Assembly (NCBI GenBank): GCA_013286205.1
Contig: JABDGD010000019.1
Span: 1 to 40,529 of the forward strand
Reading direction: 5' to 3'
Source: Candidatus Firestoneibacteriota bacterium
GTDB lineage: Bacteria > Oederibacteriota > Muellerivitia > Muellerivitales > Muellerivitaceae
Length of the DNA stretch: 40,529 bases
Shown here in pieces: positions 31,301 through 40,529 of the stretch. How positions within the stretch are numbered: the stretch's first letter is position 1; the number at the start of each line of letters is the position of its first letter. The position numbers and the translations under genes were made by a program. A model generated the notes under the pieces. That model was not told the origin of the DNA and ran no database searches. It saw only the letters and a program-made list of their open reading frames with translations.

Positions 31301-31427
31301 TTATCCTCTTCATCGTTCGGTTAGCCCTCTTAAAACTCCTATTCAACAATCTCGACACAACTCGTCGAGCCTGAATCAAAATGGGCAAATAAAGCCACGA
31401 ATACCGCTCTTTTTCTAGGACTCAGCC

Positions 31428-31456
31428 TTGACGATATTGGCCCCGCTTTCTATCAT
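31428..31456 (+). promoter_or_regulatory. Promoter of groES-groEL
   Basis: TTGACG (31428-31433), a 17-base spacer, and TATCAT (31451-31456) make a good housekeeping promoter, with a start near 31463 and a leader of about 120 bases. No CIRCE inverted repeat (TTAGCACTC-N9-GAGTGCTAA) is present, so HrcA control is not indicated. Confidence 0.65.
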
Positions 31457-31546
31457 TACCACCTTCCTATATGGACTATCTGCGGTTTTGAATGTGGTGC
31501 CGCTATCTTTGCGCCGTCCTAGAGGAATTCAAAAAGAGATATAAAT

Positions 31547-31563
31547 CCACGGTATCCCCGTGG
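31547..31563 (+). promoter_or_regulatory. Hairpin before the groES ribosome site
   Basis: CCACGG-TATCC-CCGTGG is a perfect six-pair stem ending ten bases before AGGAGG. It might shield or stabilise the groES start region. A thermosensing role is speculative, because AGGAGG itself is outside the stem. Confidence 0.4.
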
Positions 31564-31585
31564 CTAATTTTCAGGAGGTTGTTTC

Positions 31586-31876
31586 ATGAAATTTCGTCCG
31601 TTGTATGACCGTATTCTCGTTGAACGCGTTGGTGATGAAGAAAAAACCAAGAGTGGAATTATCATTCCTGACGCTGCCCGTGAAAAACAGCAAAAGGGAA
31701 AAATCGTCGCTACCGGCAAAGGCCGCGTGAATGAAAAAGGCGAAGTTTTGAAGCTGGACGTGAAAGAAGGGGACACCATCCTCTTTGAAAAATACGGCGG
31801 CGAAGAAATCACGATCGACGGTAAAGAATTTGTGATCTTAAAAGAAGAAGGCGTTATCGGCGTCATTGAAGGTTGA
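31586..31876 (+). CDS. groES: Co-chaperonin GroES
   Basis: This 96-residue protein has the standard Hsp10 fold: KFRPLYDRILVERV, the mobile loop region KTKSGIIIPDAAREKQQKG, GKVVA-like IVATGKGRV, VKEGDTILFEKYGGEEITID and a closing YVILKEE-like FVILKEEGVIGVIEG. It caps the GroEL cavity during ATP-driven folding. AGGAGG seven bases before the ATG indicates strong expression. GroEL follows after 41 bases in the same transcript. Confidence 0.97.
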   Translation: MKFRPLYDRILVERVGDEEKTKSGIIIPDAAREKQQKGKIVATGKGRVNEKGEVLKLDVKEGDTILFEKYGGEEITIDGKEFVILKEEGVIGVIEG

Positions 31877-31887
31877 TTCGTTTCTAA

Positions 31888-33561
<1,674 letters not shown>

Positions 33562-33579
33562 ACAGCAACTGCTGAAAGG

Positions 33580-33614
33580 CAATTCTGAATTTTAAATTAT
33601 GAATTTTGAATTGT
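33580..33614. repeat. AT-rich palindrome, family P (copy 4, most complete)
   Basis: GCAATTCTGAATTTTAAATT, ATG, AATTTTGAATTG form an imperfect palindrome that lies between the groEL stop and its terminator. It is the reverse-strand counterpart of 15271-15304. Confidence 0.65.
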
Positions 33615-33617
33615 GGA

Positions 33618-33648
33618 AGCCTTCGGGGGAAACCCCGAAGGCTTTTTG
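33618..33648 (+). terminator. Rho-independent terminator after groEL
   Basis: AGCCTTCGGGG-GAAA-CCCCGAAGGCT followed by TTTTG is a perfect 11-pair stem with a stable GNRA-type loop and T-run. Confidence 0.93.
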
Positions 33649-33670
33649 TTTTTAACCACTAAAACAATCT

Positions 33671-33762
33671 TGAACCACCACGGCACCAAGGAAGTCAAAG
33701 TCGAAGATTTTTGGGTTAAACATTAAAGATTTTCTTGGTGTCTTGGCCCTTGGTGGTTAAAC
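33671..33762. repeat. Dispersed long palindrome, family E-related (copy 3)
   Basis: AACCACCACGGCACCAAGG on the left pairs with CCTTGGTGGTT and CTTGGTGTCTTGG on the right around an AT-rich centre. It differs in sequence from the copies at 1721 and 40428 but has the same organisation and the CCAC...GTGG ends. Confidence 0.7.
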
Positions 33763-33786
33763 AGCCTTTTGTGTGGGGTGTTGTCG

Positions 33787-33815
33787 TTGACATGGTTTGC
33801 GGATACCCCTATGAT
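33787..33815 (+). promoter_or_regulatory. Near-consensus promoter of the Bat/MoxR operon
   Basis: TTGACA (33787-33792), a 17-base spacer, and TATGAT (33810-33815) closely match the sigma-70 consensus. The start of transcription would be near 33822, leaving a short leader before AAAGGAG and TTG 33848. All genes to 40403 lie on the same strand with small gaps or overlaps. Confidence 0.78.
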
Positions 33816-33847
33816 TTTTCACGAATCACACCTTAAAGGAGTTCGTC

Positions 33848-34030
33848 TTGGCACCAGGATGGATTGTGGGCATTGTCGCGGGCTACGTTTTGTTTAACAT
33901 GGGTCTCTGGAAGTCCGATTCCACGCCGAAGCCGCAAGACACCTATTGGGCGCTGGTCATGCTGGGCGGTACTCTTCTGATGTTCCTGTCGGTCCTTCTC
34001 TGGGCCGTTCCTGGTTTTTTTAACTCTTAA
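33848..34030 (+). CDS. Small two-helix membrane protein at the head of the Bat operon
   Basis: This 60-residue protein starts at TTG 33848, with AAAGGAG seven bases upstream. The hydrophobic segments WIVGIVAGYVLFNMGLW and TYWALVMLGGTLLMFLSVLLW are separated by a short polar loop (KSDSTPKPQD), so both ends should face the same side. No family recognised. It is the first gene behind a near-consensus promoter, which supports it being real despite its size. Confidence 0.65.
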   Translation: MAPGWIVGIVAGYVLFNMGLWKSDSTPKPQDTYWALVMLGGTLLMFLSVLLWAVPGFFNS

Positions 34031-34076
34031 TTTCTGATCCCCGTCGGGGGAGCCTGGCATTTTTGAAAGGTTGAAT

Positions 34077-34427
34077 ATGAAAGAACTCATCACCGAACAA
34101 CAAGCCGACTTCATTGTGATGGGTATCGCGATTTTGGCCACAGTGATCAGTCTTGTCTGGGGTATGGTTCAAAGCCGCAAGCTTTCCAACCAAGCCAAGA
34201 AAACCCTTTGGGCTAACGCCATCCTATTCGCCTTCGCGGGTCCGGCTATCTGGATCTTCTGGGGCATTTATAACTCAATCGAAAATTACTATGGTTTGGA
34301 TTCGGTGAAGGCCTTGGAAATCAACTTTGGCATTGTGCTCGCTATCGCCGCTGTTTTCATGGCGATCCATTGGTTGATTTACCATTTCATGCCGCAGGCC
34401 TCCCCGAAACGCCGCCGTTCCTCATAA
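34077..34427 (+). CDS. Small three-helix membrane protein in the Bat operon
   Basis: This protein is 116 residues from ATG 34077 (AAAGG eight bases upstream). Hydrophobic segments are FIVMGIAILATVISLVWGM, LWANAILFAFAGPAIWIFWG and FGIVLAIAAVFMAIHWLIY, with a basic C-terminus (PKRRRSS) that should face the cytosol. I recognise no family. Its position between the 60-residue protein and DUF58 suggests a role in the membrane complex made by this operon. Confidence 0.68.
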   Translation: MKELITEQQADFIVMGIAILATVISLVWGMVQSRKLSNQAKKTLWANAILFAFAGPAIWIFWGIYNSIENYYGLDSVKALEINFGIVLAIAAVFMAIHWLIYHFMPQASPKRRRSS

Positions 34428-34457
34428 GACGGGCGTTTATCCGAACCGAGAAAGCGT

Positions 34458-35357
34458 TTGAAACGTCTAATCGGTATGAAATCCCAAGATCCCCTATCCA
34501 TTATCCAAGAAGTCAAAAGGCTGGAGATTGTCACCCGCGGCGCGGTGGACACGCTTCTCAAAGGCGCCTATAAAAGCACCTTTCGCGGCCAGGGTTTAGA
34601 ATTTCATCAAGTCCGCGAGTATTTCCCGGAAGATGACATCCGCGCTATCGACTGGAATGTTACCGCCCGCCTCAACTCACCCTTCGTGAAGACCTTTGTG
34701 GAAGAACGGGAAATGCAGATGGTTTTGGCGGTCGATCTTTCGGCCTCTCTTTGGTATGGCACAGGCGCGATGAGTAAACGGGAAACAGCCCTTCGGTTAT
34801 GCGCCACGCTGGCTTTCGCGGCGGTTCAACATCAGGACCGGGTGGGTCTTTTCTTATTTACGGACCGGGCGGAATTTTGGCTTCCTCCCCGGCGCGGCAA
34901 GGCCGGCAGCATGCGGGTTCTGCGGGAACTCATTCAATTTAAACCCAAAGGCAAGAAAACCGATTACAAGCCGGCGTTTAAGACTCTTTCGCAGGTTTTG
35001 AAACGCCGTACGGTTTTAGTTTTAGTCTCGGATTTCACCGAAACCGTGCCGCCTGATCTGGCGGGCTCTTTAGCGATTCGCCATGACCTAGTCGCGGCTG
35101 TATTGCAGGACCCCATGGAGAAAAACTTGAAGCTGCCGGCCCGAGTCGCGGTCCGGGATCCTGAAACAGGCAAAGTGGGTTATTTATCGTCGGGTTCCAT
35201 TAAAGCGTTCCGGAAAGCCGACGAGTTTAGAGAAAAACAATTGAGTGTTTTGGTGAATCAGGGCGCCGATCGATTGGATGTGACGGCGGGAGAAAACGTG
35301 GCTTTGGCCCTCATGAAGTTCTTTAAAAAGCGAATTGAGCGGCGGGGGAGACGGTAA
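34458..35357 (+). CDS. DUF58 domain protein (vWA-like, Bat operon)
   Basis: This is a 299-residue protein (TTG 34458; ATG 34476 is an alternative with no better site). DUF58 motifs are seen: GAYKSTFRGQGLEFHQVREY, then FPEDDIRAIDWNVTARLNSP and FVKTFVEEREMQMVLAVDLS, followed by a vWA-like half with DRVGLFLFTDRAEFWLPPR and VLVLVSDFTE. DUF58 proteins pair with MoxR ATPases and Bat proteins and are thought to help assemble membrane or periplasmic complexes. The stop overlaps the batA start (TAATG), so translation is coupled. Confidence 0.92.
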   Translation: MKRLIGMKSQDPLSIIQEVKRLEIVTRGAVDTLLKGAYKSTFRGQGLEFHQVREYFPEDDIRAIDWNVTARLNSPFVKTFVEEREMQMVLAVDLSASLWYGTGAMSKRETALRLCATLAFAAVQHQDRVGLFLFTDRAEFWLPPRRGKAGSMRVLRELIQFKPKGKKTDYKPAFKTLSQVLKRRTVLVLVSDFTETVPPDLAGSLAIRHDLVAAVLQDPMEKNLKLPARVAVRDPETGKVGYLSSGSIKAFRKADEFREKQLSVLVNQGADRLDVTAGENVALALMKFFKKRIERRGRR

Positions 35358-36469
35358 TGGATTTTCAGGGAATTCATTTCGCCAATCCCATGTGGCTCAT
35401 GGGCCTGATCTTTTTACCCTTGGCTTTGCTATTGGCCATTTTTATTTCAAGGGCCAAACACGCTACTTTTTCCCTGGGAAATCCACGGTTAGTGGAAATG
35501 GCTTCGGGTTTCTTTTCCTTTCAGGTGGTTCCCTGGCTTCTTCGGTTTTTAGTCATTGCCCTTTGTTTGATCGCGGCGGCCCGGCCTCAGGCGGGGCAGA
35601 AAAAAGTGGAAGAAAAAAAACAGGTCACGGATTTGTTTATCGCGCTGGACGTTTCGGGTTCCATGATCACCCAGGATCTCAAACCCAACCGCATCACGGC
35701 GGCTAAAAAGCTTTTAGCGCAATTTCTTGATAAGGTTCAAAACGTGCGGGTGGGGCTGACTATTTTCGCCCGTATCAGCTTTACTCAATGTCCTTTGACC
35801 ACTGATATTGATGTGGTGAAACAGCTTTTGGCCAATGTTTTACCCGCGCCTTACTCCATCAAACTGGATGGTACGGCGATTGGGGACGCGCTGGTGTCCT
35901 GCCTGGGCCGTCTGGAAAAGGGCGACAAGCTGACTCAGGATAAACAATCGGTAGTGCCGGCCCTCTTACAACAATTCGCGGATAAAGACCAACAGTCGGA
36001 TGACAATGCCGGCAATCATCAGGCGATTGTTCTGCTGACTGACGGCGGCGATAACGCCAGCAAAGTCGACCCTTTGACCGCGGCTAAAATCGCGGCCAGC
36101 CGGGGAGTAAAGGTTTATACGATTGGGGTGGGAAGTTTAACGCCGACTGAAATGGTTTTCACCCTGCCCAACGGAGAGCGCAGAGGTTTCATTGACCCGC
36201 GTACAGGCCGCGCCGCGATGAGTGAACCGGTAGAAATGGGCTTGCTTAAAGAAATCGCGAGAATCACCGGGGCTAAATCCTATAGCGCGGAAAACAATAA
36301 CTCGCTGCAGGCGATTTTGGACGACATCGCCAAATTGGAAAAACGGGACGTGTCGGTGACTACCCATTGGGAATATCAAGAACTGGCCGCCTATTTCCTG
36401 ATCGCCGCTTTCTTTGTGCTGATTTTTGATTTGTTCCTGGAAGTTTCTGTCTTAAGGACTTTGCCATGA
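35357..36469 (+). CDS. batA: BatA-like von Willebrand factor A membrane protein
   Basis: This 370-residue protein has an N-terminal BatA region with two membrane helices (NPMWLMGLIFLPLALLLAIF and WLLRFLVIALCLIAAARP). A vWA domain carries a complete MIDAS: DVSGSM near residue 98, a Thr in LDGTAIGDA and an Asp in LLTDGGDN. A C-terminal helix (FLIAAFFVLIFDLFL) closes it. BatA belongs to the aerotolerance (Bat) system described in Bacteroides, whose molecular role is unsettled. It overlaps DUF58 by one base and batB by four. Confidence 0.92.
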   Translation: MDFQGIHFANPMWLMGLIFLPLALLLAIFISRAKHATFSLGNPRLVEMASGFFSFQVVPWLLRFLVIALCLIAAARPQAGQKKVEEKKQVTDLFIALDVSGSMITQDLKPNRITAAKKLLAQFLDKVQNVRVGLTIFARISFTQCPLTTDIDVVKQLLANVLPAPYSIKLDGTAIGDALVSCLGRLEKGDKLTQDKQSVVPALLQQFADKDQQSDDNAGNHQAIVLLTDGGDNASKVDPLTAAKIAASRGVKVYTIGVGSLTPTEMVFTLPNGERRGFIDPRTGRAAMSEPVEMGLLKEIARITGAKSYSAENNNSLQAILDDIAKLEKRDVSVTTHWEYQELAAYFLIAAFFVLIFDLFLEVSVLRTLP

Positions 36470-37455
36470 ACCTGGGAAATCTCAACTGGGTATTACCTCT
36501 GGCGGTATTGTTCGGCATCGGTCTGGTTTTGGCCATCTGGACTCTTTGGCGCGACCAGAGAGACTTAAAAATACTCGGCCATCAAAACTTGGTTCTGTCG
36601 CCAGGCTTGGCCTGGGGCCGGCGTTTGGTGAAGGGACTTCTTTTATTAAGCGGTCTGTTTCTTATTCTCCTGGGCGCGATCAGATTGCAGGGAAAACCCA
36701 CGCCTGAAGATTTGGCCCTGAGGGGCAGTGATGTGGTGGTAGTTTTGGACGTCTCTAAAAGCATGCTGACGCAGGACATGATTCCCAACCGGTTGGAAGC
36801 GGCGAAAAAAGCCATCGACTCCTGGATGCAGAATCAAACCGGTGACCGGGTGGGCCTGGTGGTTTTCTCCGGGGAGGCGATCGTTCAAGTTCCTCTGACT
36901 TTTGATATTCAGGCCGTCTCCATGGTTTTGGAACAGGATGATACGGAAGTGGTTGACCGCGGCGGCACCGATATTGGAGAAGGCATCCGTAAAGCGCTCT
37001 CGGCCTTTCCAAAAGATAATCCGGATAAGCGGGGTCGGGCGATACTTCTGATCACCGATGGTGAATTAACCGACGGCGCGTCTAATCTGGATCAAGCCTG
37101 TGAGGACGCCAAAAAAATGGGTGTGCCCATTGTGGCGGTCGGCATTGGAACGCCGCAGGGAAGACCTATTCCGGACGGCGCTTCTTTCTGGGGCGAAGCC
37201 CAGTATAAAAAGAGCCGGTCCGGTGAGGTGCATATCAGCAAGCTGGATGAAAAGACCCTGCAAAAAGCGGCCAACCTTTCGGGCGGCGTTTTTGTGGCGG
37301 GTGACAACAATGACAACTTAGGGGCGATTGACAGCGAATTGGACAATCTTCAAAAGACCGAAATGAAGGGACAGGGGGCGGTGAAGCGTGAGGAGTTCGC
37401 GCCCGCTTTAGGCTGGATTTCAGCCGCGACCATCCTGTTGTCAGGTCTTATATGA
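36466..37455 (+). CDS. batB: BatB-like von Willebrand factor A membrane protein
   Basis: This 329-residue paralogue of BatA has two N-terminal helices (WVLPLAVLFGIGLVLAIWTL and LVKGLLLLSGLFLILLGAI). The vWA domain has MIDAS residues in DVSKSM, RGGTDIGEG and LLITDGELTDG. A short C-terminal hydrophobic end (GWISAATILLSGLI) closes it. The start ATGA overlaps the batA stop and its own stop overlaps batC, so the three are made together. BatA and BatB probably form a heteromer at the inner membrane (family knowledge). Confidence 0.92.
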   Translation: MNLGNLNWVLPLAVLFGIGLVLAIWTLWRDQRDLKILGHQNLVLSPGLAWGRRLVKGLLLLSGLFLILLGAIRLQGKPTPEDLALRGSDVVVVLDVSKSMLTQDMIPNRLEAAKKAIDSWMQNQTGDRVGLVVFSGEAIVQVPLTFDIQAVSMVLEQDDTEVVDRGGTDIGEGIRKALSAFPKDNPDKRGRAILLITDGELTDGASNLDQACEDAKKMGVPIVAVGIGTPQGRPIPDGASFWGEAQYKKSRSGEVHISKLDEKTLQKAANLSGGVFVAGDNNDNLGAIDSELDNLQKTEMKGQGAVKREEFAPALGWISAATILLSGLI

Positions 37456-38369
37456 GAACAGAAATGAAATTTACCTTCGTTTTATTTTTATTTTTCTCAA
37501 TGATAAGCTCGCGCGCTTCGGCGTTGGATTGGTCCGAGGGCCGGACGGCTTATAACAAACAGGATTATGAAAACGCGGAAAAATATTACGGAGCGCAGGC
37601 TCAAAAGAATCCGAAAGACGCCAACGCGGCCTATTCCTGGGGCGACGCGCTTTATCAGTTAGGCCACTATGACGACGCGGAAAAGGCTTTTGATCAGGCG
37701 TTGGCCGCTAAGCCGGAGATGGAGCAGGCCTGGTACAACCGGGGTAACGCGGTTTTTCAGCAGGACCGCTATCAGGACGCCATTGATAATTATCAACAGG
37801 CGCTTCAATTGAACCCCAAAGACGAAGACGCCCAGCATAATTTGAAATTGGCGCAGGAAAAGTTAAAGAAGAACCCTAAGTCGGACAAGAGTCAGAAAAA
37901 AGATAAGAAGAAAAAGAATCAGCCGACCCCTAGCCCCACACCGCAAAAGAATCAGCAGCAGGGCGGTCAGCAAAAACAGCCTCAAAATCAGAACAATCCC
38001 TCGAAGGATTCCTCGGGCGATTCCAAGTCCAACTCGGGTAAAAATCAGTCGAAGCCCCAGGGATCGAAAGACCAGAACCAAAATGGTTCGGGTCAGGATC
38101 AGGCTAATCAAGAGAAACAAGAAGATCAACGGCGCCAACAGCAGGCGAAACAGCAGTTGGGGATGAGCGACAGCCAGATTCAGAGTTTGATGAATAATTT
38201 GCAGAAGCAGGAAAAGCAAACCCAGCAATATTTTTCGTCCAATCCGCAAAAGGATTTGAAACAGCAGAATGACGGCATGGGTTTGATGCCTAAAGAACAG
38301 CGCGAGTTTTTACGCCAGTTCTTTGGCAAGAAAGATGACGGCAATAACGCGGTGGGTGAAGATTGGTGA
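37452..38369 (+). CDS. batC: BatC-like TPR protein
   Basis: This 305-residue protein has a signal peptide (FTFVLFLFFSMISSRASA) and about three TPR repeats in residues 25-135 (AYNKQDYENAEKYYGAQAQK, AAYSWGDALYQLGHYDDAEK and AWYNRGNAVFQQDRYQDAID). A long low-complexity region of Lys, Gln, Asn and Pro runs from about 140 to 240, with a conserved-looking C-terminal tail (DGMGLMPKEQREFLRQFFG). BatC is a periplasmic or membrane-associated partner of BatA and BatB. The start overlaps the batB stop by four bases. Confidence 0.88.
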   Translation: MRTEMKFTFVLFLFFSMISSRASALDWSEGRTAYNKQDYENAEKYYGAQAQKNPKDANAAYSWGDALYQLGHYDDAEKAFDQALAAKPEMEQAWYNRGNAVFQQDRYQDAIDNYQQALQLNPKDEDAQHNLKLAQEKLKKNPKSDKSQKKDKKKKNQPTPSPTPQKNQQQGGQQKQPQNQNNPSKDSSGDSKSNSGKNQSKPQGSKDQNQNGSGQDQANQEKQEDQRRQQQAKQQLGMSDSQIQSLMNNLQKQEKQTQQYFSSNPQKDLKQQNDGMGLMPKEQREFLRQFFGKKDDGNNAVGEDW

Positions 38370-38428
38370 TGGGGATGAAGTTTAAGAAGGTTTTTGGTAC
38401 TTTGAACCACCATTTTACGGAGTTGGAA

Positions 38429-39403
38429 ATGAAACAATCGATGAAGTTATCAGCGCTGAGTTTGATGTGCATGGTTTTGGCCATAGCCCCCCGTTTGTGG
38501 GCGCAGGAAGAAATTGGTCTGAAAATGGACGTGGATAAACGGCAGCTGGAAGTGGGCGACACACTGACGCTGACTTTGGACTTTAAGCAGCTGGGAACGA
38601 CCAACTCGGCGGTGGTTCAAGAGCCTTCCATTCCATCCTCGGAAAATTTTGAGATTCACGGCCAGTTTTCGGGAACGCGCGTACAGCAGTTTGGCCATCA
38701 AATCGCCGTTATTTCCACGACGACTTATAAATTAACCGCGACTAAGGTTGGAACGGCACAGCTGGGCCCCGCATTGTTGATCTATAGGGATGAGCAGGGC
38801 AAAAACCGCGAGATGAAGTCAAATATTGTGACCGTGACCGTTAATGAGAAAACAGGGTTCTCCTTTTTTGGGAAAAAGAATGAAAGTCCTGCTCCGACCG
38901 CGGCGCCTGCCGCAGCGCCCGCTGTGCCGACACCAGATGAATTGCGGAATATTAAGGGGCTGCCTGCGGACTCCACTAACTGGATCAGCTTTGCTTTTTG
39001 GCTGGTGGTGCTGATTTTAATCGGCGGTTTCGCGTGGCGCATCTTCACGAAAAAACCGGCGGGCCCGAAAAAAATAATCCCGGTGGGTAAAGAAGCTGAA
39101 CTGAAACAAGCCTGGAAAAAGCTGGGGAACGATGACCTTTCCTCCAAAGAATTCGCTTTGGGACTGTCTAATCTAGTGAGGGAATGTCTGCAATACCGCT
39201 TTGGGTTTGAGGCGGTGGACTGCACCACGGAAGAAGTTTTGAATGAGTTGTCGAAGTTGAAGGTGACGGATACGGAAAAAGGCGCGGTGGAAAAGTGCCT
39301 GAAAACCTCGGACCGCGTTTTGTACGCGGATGGAAATTTGACGGGCAGGGATACTTTGCGCAACGCTTGCGCTGTTTTATTGCCGAAAACAAATAAAGAT
39401 TAG
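38429..39403 (+). CDS. BatD-like protein with DUF4381-type C-terminal domain
   Basis: This protein is 324 residues from ATG 38429 (GGAG in the ACGGAGTTGGAA leader); the frame is open further upstream but without a signal. A signal peptide (MKLSALSLMCMVLAIAPRLW, AQ) leads to a beta-sandwich BatD-like region (DVDKRQLEVGDTLTLTLDFK, and AQLGPALLIYRDEQGKNRE). An Ala/Pro linker, one membrane helix (WISFAFWLVVLILIGGFAW) and a cytosolic helical domain (FALGLSNLVRECLQYRFGFE, and CTTEEVLNEL) resembling DUF4381 follow. Usual BatD proteins are 500-600 residues with several beta domains, so this is a compact form or a fusion of a BatD unit with DUF4381. Confidence 0.75.
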   Translation: MKQSMKLSALSLMCMVLAIAPRLWAQEEIGLKMDVDKRQLEVGDTLTLTLDFKQLGTTNSAVVQEPSIPSSENFEIHGQFSGTRVQQFGHQIAVISTTTYKLTATKVGTAQLGPALLIYRDEQGKNREMKSNIVTVTVNEKTGFSFFGKKNESPAPTAAPAAAPAVPTPDELRNIKGLPADSTNWISFAFWLVVLILIGGFAWRIFTKKPAGPKKIIPVGKEAELKQAWKKLGNDDLSSKEFALGLSNLVRECLQYRFGFEAVDCTTEEVLNELSKLKVTDTEKGAVEKCLKTSDRVLYADGNLTGRDTLRNACAVLLPKTNKD

Positions 39404-39413
39404 GAGACGGACG

Positions 39414-40403
39414 ATGGCGAATCAAACCGAAGAATTGACGGCAGAAGCCCAAAGACTGAGCGACCAATTTAAAAAGGTCCGCGATGAAGTTCAAAAAGTG
39501 ATTGTGGGTCAGGATCTTTTGATCGACCGCCTGCTGCTGGGTCTGCTCAGCAGGGGCCATTTACTGCTGGAAGGTCTGCCGGGTTTGGCCAAGACTTTGG
39601 CCATCAAAACCTTATCCGATGCTTTGGGTGTGGCTTTCAGCCGCATTCAATTTACCCCGGACCTGCTGCCGGCGGATTTGTTGGGAACCCGTATTTATAA
39701 CCCGGCTAAGGGCGACTTTAAGACCCAAAAGGGACCGATCTTTTCCAATTTAATTTTGACCGATGAAATCAACCGCGCTCCGGCCAAAGTTCAGTCCGCT
39801 TTGCTGGAAGCCATGCAGGAACACCAGGTTACTATCGGCCCGGAAACCTTTAAGTTGGATGAGCCCTTCTTTGTGATGGCGACCCAGAATCCGATTGAGC
39901 ACGAAGGAACCTACCCTCTGCCGGAAGCCCAGGTCGACCGCTTTTTGATGAAGGTTCAGGTTCAATATCCGAACTTTAAGGATGAAAAAGAGATTGTTTC
40001 CCGCATGACCTCGGGTGCTTCCGTTAAGGTGAACGAAGTCATCTCGGATACCACTATTTTGAAAGCTCAAAAGGCTGTTGATGGTATCTTTGTGAGCGAG
40101 ACTTTGAAGGATTACATTGTTCATTTGGTTACGGCGACCCGCAGCCCCAAAGATTACGGTTTGGACAAGCTGACGTCTTTAATTGAGTATGGCGCCAGCC
40201 CCCGCGCTTCCATTGGTTTGACGGTGGTAGCAAAAGCCCATGCTTTTTTGAACGGCCGTGGTTACGCTACGCCGGAAGATGTGAAAGCCCTGGCCCATGA
40301 TGTATTGCGGCACCGCTTGATTTTGACTTATGAGGCGGAAGCGCAGAACTTAACGACGGATGACGTGATTTCACAAATCTTAGGTAAAGTGCCGGTTCCT
40401 TGA
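39414..40403 (+). CDS. moxR: MoxR-family AAA+ ATPase
   Basis: This 329-residue cytosolic ATPase has a P-loop (LLEGLPGLAKTLAIKTLSDA), Walker B and following helix (LILTDEINRAPAKVQSALLE), the MoxR-specific sensor region ATQNPIEHEGTYPLPEAQVD with RFLMKVQVQYP, and the sensor-2 GASPRASIGL. MoxR proteins are chaperone-like ATPases that act with DUF58 and vWA proteins to mature partner complexes. GGAG nine bases upstream sets the start. It is the last gene of the operon here, although moxR is usually the first gene in bat operons. Confidence 0.95.
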   Translation: MANQTEELTAEAQRLSDQFKKVRDEVQKVIVGQDLLIDRLLLGLLSRGHLLLEGLPGLAKTLAIKTLSDALGVAFSRIQFTPDLLPADLLGTRIYNPAKGDFKTQKGPIFSNLILTDEINRAPAKVQSALLEAMQEHQVTIGPETFKLDEPFFVMATQNPIEHEGTYPLPEAQVDRFLMKVQVQYPNFKDEKEIVSRMTSGASVKVNEVISDTTILKAQKAVDGIFVSETLKDYIVHLVTATRSPKDYGLDKLTSLIEYGASPRASIGLTVVAKAHAFLNGRGYATPEDVKALAHDVLRHRLILTYEAEAQNLTTDDVISQILGKVPVP

Positions 40404-40427
40404 TTTTAAAATGAAACAAAAGGCGTT

Positions 40428-40529
40428 TTACCACGGAGTACACAGAGTTCACGGAGTAAAGATTTAATTTTTTATAAGAGGTTTTTGATAAAAATGAAAT
40501 ATTGTTTTAAGAATTACTCTGTGAACTCC
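40428..40529. repeat. Dispersed long palindrome, family E (copy 2, cut by window end)
   Basis: The left arm CCACGGAGTACACAGAGTTC and AAAGATT match copy 1 at 1723 with one change. The right arm TTACTCTGTGAACTCC runs off the window. It lies directly behind the moxR stop. Confidence 0.85.

Noticed and set aside
31301..31427. Minus-strand frame starting near 31388 (109 residues)
   Set aside because: It runs through an R repeat and the terminator of the neighbouring gene; basic composition only, no family match.
31400..31585. CIRCE or sigma-32 type control of groESL
   Set aside because: No TTAGCACTC/GAGTGCTAA repeat; the CTTGA and CCCC boxes present are too close together for a heat-shock promoter.

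Overview
The window looks like a chromosomal segment of a Gram-negative, non-model bacterium. Evidence for an outer membrane is an autotransporter, an OmpA-type protein, a small beta-barrel protein and several lipoproteins. Base composition is near balanced in most genes, clean Shine-Dalgarno sites are common, and TTG/GTG starts are frequent. Pro/Thr linkers, a FlgD-like C-terminal fragment, a DUF3494 ice-binding protein and many dispersed palindromes resemble poorly characterised environmental lineages. I cannot assign the phylum from sequence alone. The ice-binding protein hints at a cold or seasonally freezing habitat (inference).

Layout. 1-3.5 kb: a truncated thiolase fragment, an unknown small gene, then a beta-oxidation-type set (3-hydroxyacyl-CoA dehydrogenase, enoyl-CoA hydratase) followed closely by a patatin-like lipase. 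3.5-7.4 kb: a GIY-YIG-like protein, a DUF1569/DinB-like protein, the ice-binding protein, an OmpA-family protein, and a 700-base stretch of gene remnants including a broken response regulator. 7.4-13 kb: a 1392-residue autotransporter with about 16 degenerate passenger repeats, a putative lipoprotein, and a fragment of a secreted protein's C-terminus. 13-14.5 kb: a divergent AraC regulator and flavin reductase. 14.5-22.1 kb: a likely genomic island with an ORF6N protein, a membrane-anchored ParB-like protein and a clearly AT-rich run of five unrecognised genes (three membrane proteins, two soluble). This run is the best candidate for an undescribed system. 22.3-31.2 kb: pirin, a brnT-brnA toxin-antitoxin pair with a near-leaderless promoter, a small membrane protein bracketed by related inverted repeats, HflX, a barrel protein, cardiolipin synthase, a lipoprotein, an MFS transporter flanked by structured repeats, and a Lys-rich secreted protein. 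31.4-33.6 kb: groES-groEL. 33.8-40.4 kb: an operon with a near-consensus promoter encoding two small membrane proteins, DUF58, BatA, BatB, BatC, a short BatD-like protein and MoxR.

Several dispersed repeat families fill the gaps: (R) hairpins ending in AAAGGGGTC/GACCCCTTT, resembling solo REP elements of RAYT transposases and often acting as 3' hairpins; (T) structured units beginning TACCCAATCC; (E) long palindromes of the CCACGGAGTACACAGAG type; (P) AT-rich palindromes; and (G) GTCCACG/CGTGGAC hairpins. No rRNA, tRNA, CRISPR array or intact transposase was seen.
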